From the NCBI GenBank assembly GCA_026315105.1, contig CM048746.1, positions 349,125,548 to 349,189,547 of the forward strand: a DNA stretch of 64,000 nucleotides, in the 5' to 3' direction. Positions 57,745 through 64,000 of this stretch are shown one piece after another; positions within the stretch are counted from its first letter, which is position 1; every line of letters begins with the position of its first letter. A program made the position numbers and the translations under genes. The notes beneath the pieces are model-generated. The model made no database searches and was not told the origin of the DNA. It worked only from the letters and a program-made list of their open reading frames with translations. This DNA comes from Locusta migratoria (Eukaryota > Arthropoda > Insecta > Orthoptera > Acrididae).

Positions 57745-58490
57745 CGATACTTAAAAATAAAAATCTTCCCATGTATGCTTCTTTAGCCACTTTTTATTTT
57801 ATTTTTATGCGTGTTATGCAGCTAGGCTTCGCCTGCAACGTTCGTCTTCACGAAAATTTACTGCTCTGGCGGTGGTGTCGTTCATGTCGGAACTTTATCT
57901 TCTGCTTCACTTATAGGTGGTCTGCATTCGATGAACTTTTCTTAACTTTGTAGAGCAATGCCGCGCAAGAACCACACATGATTTTTTTTTTATATTTTTG
58001 TATGTTATTTGATTTTTTTATTATTTTTTTTATTCATTTTTTTTAAATTTTTTTCTATCAAATATTGTCCAGATATTTGGTTAAGGAAACGAAATGAATC
58101 ATAAAAATGAAGTAAACGAGTGCGATGCCTCTTCTGTGGCATATCCTTTAGTGTCATTTGGTGACGAAAAGAAATTTTTCTCTGTAGCGTGATTAACAGA
58201 AAAGTTTCTCCTAACTAAATATAAATGATAAAAATAAATAAATAAATTTTGTGATCATTCTTTTTTCTCTATTTTCTCTTGACCGCTTGTGAACTGTTTA
58301 TTTCTTTAGAATAAGGAGTGTGTTCCGGCTTCCGTTGGTGGCATGCTGTTTCAGGGTTCTGCTGAGGCCTTCTCGGCTACCGTAGCGGCCACGGGGCCCA
58401 CGAAGTCCCCACCGTACTTCACCCTCAACAGCGATCCCCTACTTTGGCATGCCTCTATTACCGTTACGAATTGGTTGTAATAATCATCCT
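57745..58490. other. No gene recognised
   Basis: T-rich low-complexity DNA at 57980-58050. A GC-richer ~130 bp at 58330-58460 could be the continuing end of the LINE on the right. Confidence 0.4.
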
Positions 58491-58494
58491 ACGC

Positions 58495-58888
58495 CATCTC
58501 TCTCGAAGAGAATCTTCAACATGTTGCCATAATTCTTTTTCATATCTCTTTTCCGGAATATGTTGTAATATCCTTGTAGCTGAAATTCTTTGAATTCCTG
58601 GACAGTACCGGTCCCTTTCTTATTAATGACGTAGTGAATAAAATTCCCCAGTAACCACAAAATGGCATTATTTTTTTGGGCAGGAAAATATATCTTGTCT
58701 GGGAAGAAAATTAGATTTAAATGTATTTCTCTCCCGTCGCTTCTCTTAAGGAACGATATTTGTTTCTTAAGTTCCTACCATATTGCGCTGTATTCTAAAC
58801 ATACGAATCTGTGTTCCAAGGTATCAATTGCGTTGCATTTTGGGCATCTGTTTGTATCACAACATCCTATTGCATACAATCTCTCATT
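58495..58888 (-). mobile_element. LINE ORF2 C-terminus with Cys/His motif
   Basis: Minus strand: RINERLYAIGCCD, CPKCNAIDTLEHRFVC (CxxC...H...C), SAIW, then IFFPDKIYFPAQKNNAILWL, LGNFIHYVI and VQEFKEFQLQGYYNIF. This is the zinc-knuckle end and terminal block of a non-LTR ORF2. Possibly the same clade as the copy A/B RT. Confidence 0.6.
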
Positions 58889-59030
58889 GATCCTGCAGCT
58901 GTTATTATTTCATATTCATAGAATATATGACACCAACTGCGATTGGGCAAAGCTGAAAATGTGTACCCAGTCGGGATCGCAGTTGATGTCATATATTCTA
59001 TGAATATGAAATAATAACAGCTGCAGGATC
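58889..59030. repeat. Near-perfect hairpin, 55-bp arms
   Basis: 58889-58943 is the inverse of 58976-59030 with one mismatch. The 32-bp loop is SINE-C tail (gggcaaagctgaaaatgtg). Confidence 0.93.
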
Positions 59031-59034
59031 AGAA

Positions 59035-59065
59035 GTGGCGTCTGTTCTTTCGGAACAGACGCCAC
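59035..59065. repeat. Perfect hairpin, 13-bp arms
   Basis: gtggcgtctgttc, loop tttcg, gaacagacgccac. It sits at the start of the SINE-C-related segment. Confidence 0.9.
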
Positions 59066-59393
59066 ATGTATATATATAATATGCCGGTGACGGGCAATGA
59101 TCCTATCGTTAGTGGGGAGGGGTGGGCAAGTTTGAAGCCCTTACTCTTACGGGAATTAGTTAAACTACGAGTTTGAGTACTATGGGCAGGGCGAAGCTGG
59201 GAATTTGTATCTGACGGGAGGCGTGCATGGGTAGTCCTTGCAGGTGCGGTGATCACTGCGTCCCCAGTGGTGTAGGGGTCAGCGCAACTGCCTAGAAATC
59301 AGGAGACCCGGTTTCGAATCCCGGCTGGGTACACATTTTCAGCTTTGCCCAATCGCAGTTGATGTCATATATTCTATGAATATTCACAATATT
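59066..59393 (+). mobile_element. SINE-C, plus strand
   Basis: tRNA-like core tccccagtggtgtaggggtc, ctgcctagaaatcag, ggtttcgaatcccggctggg, tail gcccaatcgcagttgatgtc, atatattctatgaat. The preceding ~150 bp (gtgacgggcaatgatcctat) may be its 5' part. Sister copy at 33304-33475. Confidence 0.75.
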
Positions 59394-59812
59394 AACCCCT
59401 GTAATTAGGAATCAAGTGCACGAAAGTCATGGATACGTCGCTTGTTGTTTCACGACATATAAATAAACATTATGAATTCCGTATGAGCCTAGCCACCAAT
59501 TTTATGTTTCACAGCACTTCACTTCAATGTAGGAGTACCGACGACCTGCGCCCCGTTTCTGCTTGAGGACAGCAACGAAAAAGAAGATAACAAGTTAGTG
59601 AACAGAAACTTTCACTGCACGCACTGACGATGCATGTACTTTTACGATCCTCACGTGCAGTGCTGCGTAATTAAATGTTCCGACATTGCCAAGAGTGTGA
59701 TTTTGACACATTTGAGGGAAAGTGTTAGATAACTTCAAAAACTTTTCAATCATTTTTATCTACCTGTCTGCACTCCTTTTATCTCCTATCCCACCGTAGT
59801 GGGGGCATGATG
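59394..59812. other. No feature recognised
   Basis: Non-coding. Confidence 0.4.
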
Positions 59813-59814
59813 TT

Positions 59815-61275
59815 CGAGTTGAGGTGGAAAATCATTAAAAGTAAGGCGTTATTTGTTGCGGCGAGATCGACTTGCGAAATGTCTTTCACCTTGTAGTGTA
59901 ATTGCTTGCCTGACTATTCAGGTTTGAAAAATTGGCCGTACAGAAGTTGTTGAACTATTTTAAAATAATAATCAGTGACTAAGCCTTCAATTTAGAGGAA
60001 CTGTTAATTTAAAAAAATTAAATGAAGTGAAATGGCCAAACATTTAATTGTTTAAAACATCTTGCAGAGCAAGTAACCTACGGAATTCGACGAATAGTTA
60101 CCTTAAACAGCGGTGTAGTTGATCTCGTTGATAAGCTGTAGTGAGATTGGTTGTAATCCGCGTAACAATCCGCCGACATTGGATGGAGGTTCGGAATATT
60201 AAGATTCAATCCACGTGTAGCATAATTTTGAAAGAAGGAAATTTAGTGAATGAAAATTAATAATTAATACAGATTAATGGCTAATCAGACTTCGAACTGT
60301 TCATTACATAAAAGTGATTGTAGGTTCTAAGCCAATAAATATTGCAAAATGTTTAATTACAGTCAAAGATACTATGGCAAGCTACACGAGATACGTTAAT
60401 TTAACATGTTTAATTACCGAACCATCCAAAGTCGTAATAATTAGTTATACCTGAAAACAGCATGATCACTAACTGGAGGGACTGGAAAAATAAATAACTG
60501 AACAACTGACTGAAATTAACTTTAAATGAGGGGATTTATTAATTTGAACAGAAAGCAAAATTCATACCTGAGTATCCATTTTATATCTGAAGATTTTGTA
60601 TAATCAGTTTAGAACAATAATCAATAGTTAATAATGTCCGTTTCAGCATATTGTAGTGGCAGATCTTATCAGTAAAATTCAGACAACAGAACAATCAGAA
60701 CAGAGCAGACAATAGAACAGAGCACACACTAGAACAGAGCAGAGCAGACAATAGAACAGAGAGCGAGTACGATGGGATTATTACTTTTGTAGTAAAAGTC
60801 AGAAATTTTAATTAGTTACAGTGATATTATAATTAGAGTTTCTTTGTATATCTTTTTCATAGCCTATCGATTTCAAGGAAGAAAAAATGAATTGAATATT
60901 TATCCTAACTGCATTTTATCTGCTTTAATATTTCAGATGGCTTTAAAATATGTTATTTACGGGGCTCTTGCTATATGGTAATATTAAAACCTACCTTCTC
61001 TTCCGAATGCTAACCGAATGTTAGTACTCACCTACCTCATCATCATCACAAAATAAGAGAAATCAGATTTAAAAAAAAATTTAAAAAAAAAAACACCGCC
61101 AAAATTATTTAGTTTTTTTTCTTTTTTTTTTTTTTTTTTTTTTTTTTTTCCTTTTTTTTTCCCTGCGAGCTACAACAGATTGGAAGTATAGAGAAATATT
61201 AGGCAAGTGTTTCGATGAATCCTCTGTATTGCACTTCAATGTGACTTGTAGAGTATCAATGTAGAAGTAGATATA
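59815..61275 (+). mobile_element. CR1-like LINE 3' tail with 1.1 kb insertion
   Basis: 59815-59891 has the 3'-UTR start (gcgttatttgttgcggcgag, gcgaaatgtctttcacct). After the insertion, 60989-61275 continues cctaccttctcttccg, acaaaataagagaaatcaga, cacttcaatgtgacttgtag and ends gtagaagtagatatag. Poly-A/poly-T tracts interrupt it at 61068-61160. Confidence 0.75.
59892..60988. mobile_element. 1,097-bp insertion with 4-bp TSD, unclassified
   Basis: The uninterrupted sister copy (62805-62885, inverse) shows the empty site. acct is duplicated at 59888-59891 and 60989-60992. The insert begins tgtagtgtaa and ends aatattaaa. It is AT-rich with an internal array of cagagcagacaatagaa-type repeats at 60690-60765. 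A solo LTR is possible from size, TG start and TSD length, but a CA end is missing. Confidence 0.6.
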
Positions 61276-62045
61276 GACTTGGCTGTTGGTTATTCAGGTG
61301 GCTAGGCGATTTGTGTGCTCGGTGTAGGCCCCCAGTAATGCCGTGTTTGTGCTCGTCGCACAGTAAGCTTGTTTGACTGTGCTGTGTGACCTGGATGGTG
61401 ATTAAGTCTGTGACACTTCGACCGGCACTGCAGTAACATCTCGCCTCCAAAGCCGGAACTGCTAGTATCACCTCGCGGAAACTTTGTTTGAATTCTCTGT
61501 GTGTAGCGAGCCGGGCAGTGACCAAGTGAAAGACACATCGGCCGGTAGTGTTGTGAAATCTTGACTCCGAAAGCCGGAGGTGTTGGTGTCAGACCAGTGC
61601 CGGACTAAGGCTTTCGGAGGCCCGGGCGTGGCAGAAAAATAAAATGAGGCCCTGTCCACTTGGAAATACATGTATTGCTATTAAGAAAGTAACTTATGAA
61701 ATTCGGAGGCCCTCCAGGATGAGAGGTACGGCACAGTCAAAATAATACCTTTCGAGATTTGGAAGCCCCAGAACGAGAGGCCAAGAGCGCACGTGTTCAA
61801 AAGGGGGAAAAATAAAAAAAAAAAATAAATAAATAAAAAAAAAAAAAAAAAAAATAACAAAACGCTTTCCAGGGCCGGGCCGCCCCCTTGCCCCCCCCCC
61901 CCCGCCCCCTTACTCTAGGAAGATGTGGTTGTTATACTTTATTGGACTGATTATTCTACCTGCCCTTAGAGCACCTAAATGCTCAATGGGTTTTCTTTTT
62001 GCCGTCTACGTACTTGTGGCTAACTCAAGCGTGGACGTATTCCAG

Positions 62046-62076
<31 letters not shown>

Positions 62077-62736
62077 ATGCGCTCTTGGTCTCTCGTTCTA
62101 GGGCATCCAAATCTCGAAAGATATTATTTTGACTCTGTTGTGCCTCTCATCCTGGAGGGCCTCCGATTTTCATAAGTTACTTTCTTAATAGTAATACATG
62201 TATTTCCAAGTGGACAGGGCCTCATTTTATTTTTTTGCCACGCCCGGGCCTCCGAAAGCCTTAGTCCGGCACTGGTCTGACACCAACACCTCCGGCTTTC
62301 GTAGTCAAGATTTCACAACACTACCGGCCGACGTGTCTTGCACGCGGTCACTGCCCGGCTCGCTACACACAGAGAATTCAAACAAAATTTCCGCGAGGTG
62401 ATACTAGCAATTCCAGCTTTGGAGGCAAGATGTTACTGCAGTGCCGGTCGAAGTGTCACAGACTTAATCACCACCCAGGTCACACAGCGCAGTCAAACAA
62501 GCTTAGTGTGCGAAGAACACAAACACGACATTACCGGGGGCCTACACTGAGCACACATATCACCTAGCCACTTCAATAACCAGCAGTCAAGTGTATATCT
62601 ACTTCTACATTGATACTCTGCAAGTCACATTGAAGTGCATGATAGAGGATAAAACGAACCACTTGTATAACATTTTTTTATAGTTCCAATCTCTAGTATC
62701 TCGCGGGAAAAAGGAACAACTAAATCTTTCTTTCTT

Positions 62737-62808
<72 letters not shown>

Positions 62809-62880
62809 TCATTTGTCTTATTTTTATTACGACGATCAGGTAGGAGAGTACTAACATTCGGAAGAGAAGGTAGGTGAAAG
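60989..62880. repeat. ~1.9 kb palindrome, ~0.8 kb arms
   Basis: 60989-61800 is the inverse of about 62071-62880. Matching landmarks on both arms: the CR1-like tail, ccggtagtgttgtgaaatct, aaagccggaggtgttggtgt, gccggactaaggctttcgga. About 270 bp lies between the arms (poly-A, C-rich run, then unique sequence to poly-T). Arm identity is estimated by eye at over 90%. Confidence 0.88.
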
Positions 62881-62940
62881 ATATTTCGCAAATAGATCTC
62901 GCTGCAACAAATAACGCCACTTCACTTGATCTGCTTCGGC
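62590..62940 (-). mobile_element. CR1-like LINE 3' tail
   Basis: Minus strand: gcgttatttgttgcagcgag, aatagatctatttgcgaaatat-like, cacttcaatgtgacttgcag, ending gtagaagtagatatac. Contains T65 at 62739-62803. Confidence 0.75.
62739..62803. repeat. Poly-T, 65 bp
   Basis: Uninterrupted T65 preceded by (cttt)n. Its counterpart on the left palindrome arm is a shorter, interrupted tract. Confidence 0.9.
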
Positions 62941-62944
62941 AAGT

Positions 62945-64000
62945 TCACTTTGGAGGTGACTGTTCAGTCTGATTGGTGGTTGTGTGTAACGGCGTTGAGG
63001 CGACGGCAAGGCTGCAAACAAGAGCCTGATAAGGTTAAAAACTGTGCGTGCCAATCCTCTGTTATTACCTTCCGTGATGGTGCTCCCTTTTCTCAATATG
63101 GTCACCATTGTAGCTTTATTTAAAGATTATTGGCATCAAGGATGTTGCAGCACCTATATTAGGGAAAGGCTTTCCTGTTCGGATTTGGTTGTCACATGTA
63201 GTGCAATTGTGGAATCTGACAAATGATTTATTCTGTTCTAACGAGTGATCTAAATGTTTGGTTCTTTTATTGTGGAATGTTTTAATTATTGGTTTGCTAA
63301 TTAAAAGATACTCAGCTAAATTAAATAGCTTGGTTTACAGATGCAAATTAAGTACTCTTTAGGATAAATTGCTCCTTATTAGTTGTCGGGTATTTTAAGG
63401 TCAATTAATACTTCTATTTATCGAATATTGTATATGAATAGTTTTTATAATTAATCTTGCCTCATCTAAATTAATCGACTTGCTTATTGAAGCCTTAAAA
63501 TTACTGTTTGAGGTATATTGCTCCTTATTGCTTGTGAAGCATTTTAAGGTCATTTGATGTTTTTAATTATTCCTTCAATATTGTATTTGAATTTGTAATG
63601 ATTAACTGAAGTTTAGAAAATTGTCAAGCAGCTTGGTTTTTTGAATTTGCACAAAAAGGTCAATAGTCTGAAACCTGTTTCTAAGGTTTTGTTTCAAATT
63701 TATTGCTGTAAAGAGCTATATTTAATAAACAGATTACTCTAACGGACGAAAAGGTGTGTTTGGTTAGGTCCCAGGTCTTCCAGACCCTTTAATTTGAATT
63801 AATTATTCATATTTGAATTATATATAGTATTTTCATGTTTTTGTTGTGCTCTTTGTTGTTGATTGATACGTGTTTCTGCTTCTTTTGTGTAGTCACCGTT
63901 TTATTATTATTTCTATTATTTACTTTACATTTCTCTGTCTCTTCTATTTTACAAAGTAATTTCCACCATATCATGCACTTACTGCTCAATATTAACCTAG
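62945..64000. other. No gene; imperfect duplication at 63361-63610
   Basis: attgctccttatt.gttgt..ggtattttaaggtca recurs ~140 bp later (63366 and 63508), followed in both by tcgaatattgtat/tcaatattgtat. Otherwise AT-rich with no coding signal. Confidence 0.5.

Noticed and set aside
1..64000. CRISPR arrays, bacterial operons or prophage
   Set aside because: No regularly spaced repeats with unique spacers, no bacterial-type gene density; the sequence is plainly eukaryotic.

Overview
The window is nuclear DNA from an animal with a large, repeat-rich genome. It is most likely an orthopteran insect, probably an acridid grasshopper or locust. The evidence seen is a compact insect-type trypsin gene split by a ~13.9 kb intron, AT-rich intergenic DNA, and many copies of tRNA-headed SINEs beginning GCCGGCCGCGGTGGCCGAG. 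There are also decayed CR1-like, RTE-like, jockey-like, Tc1/mariner, Harbinger and BEL/Pao sequences. The lineage is inferred from recognising these repeat styles; no database search was run.

There is one well supported host gene. It is a plus-strand secreted serine protease (S1A, trypsin-like) with a TATA box at 21312, exon 1 at 21351-21734, a non-canonical GC donor, a 13,854 bp intron, exon 2 at 35589-35996 and an AATAAA at 36240. The joined product would be 263 residues with an intact His/Asp/Ser triad and an S1-pocket Asp. Everything else that codes is transposable-element debris.

Layout. 1-6 kb is mostly featureless, with a GC-rich patch and two perfect CRE octamers. 6-20.8 kb is a mosaic of SINEs, CR1-like and RTE-like LINE pieces, a BEL/Pao gag relic, a MITE with internal 98-bp repeats, a foldback element and a G-quadruplex array. 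20.8-36.2 kb is the trypsin gene; its intron carries a nearly complete ~2 kb mariner-like element with 41-residue D-D spacing, a Tc1-like relic, LINE pieces, three SINEs in a row, and a LINE 5' end with ~120 bp tandem monomers. 36.4-47.5 kb has two inverted copies of a LINE RT fragment linked to a long-TIR, microsatellite-bearing element. Between them lie an RTE tail, a Harbinger relic, SINEs and a nearly full-length jockey-like LINE (about 40.5-45.5 kb). 47.9-52.8 kb holds a ~0.67 kb foldback element, SINEs with clean target duplications, a 357-bp tandem duplication and a Tc1 tail. 56.4-57.7 kb is another LINE RT split by a SINE. 58.5-59.4 kb holds a LINE C-terminus, a 55-bp-arm hairpin and a SINE. 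61-62.9 kb is a ~1.9 kb palindrome with ~0.8 kb arms.

The most informative relationship is that the jockey-like LINE and the commonest SINE family share the same 3' stem-loop (GGGACTGATGACC...AGTCCC). This suggests the LINE, or a close relative, mobilised the SINEs. Many SINEs keep perfect 8-14 bp target-site duplications and so give a nesting order. I found no evidence for a wholly new multi-gene system; the strongest unusual items are structural.
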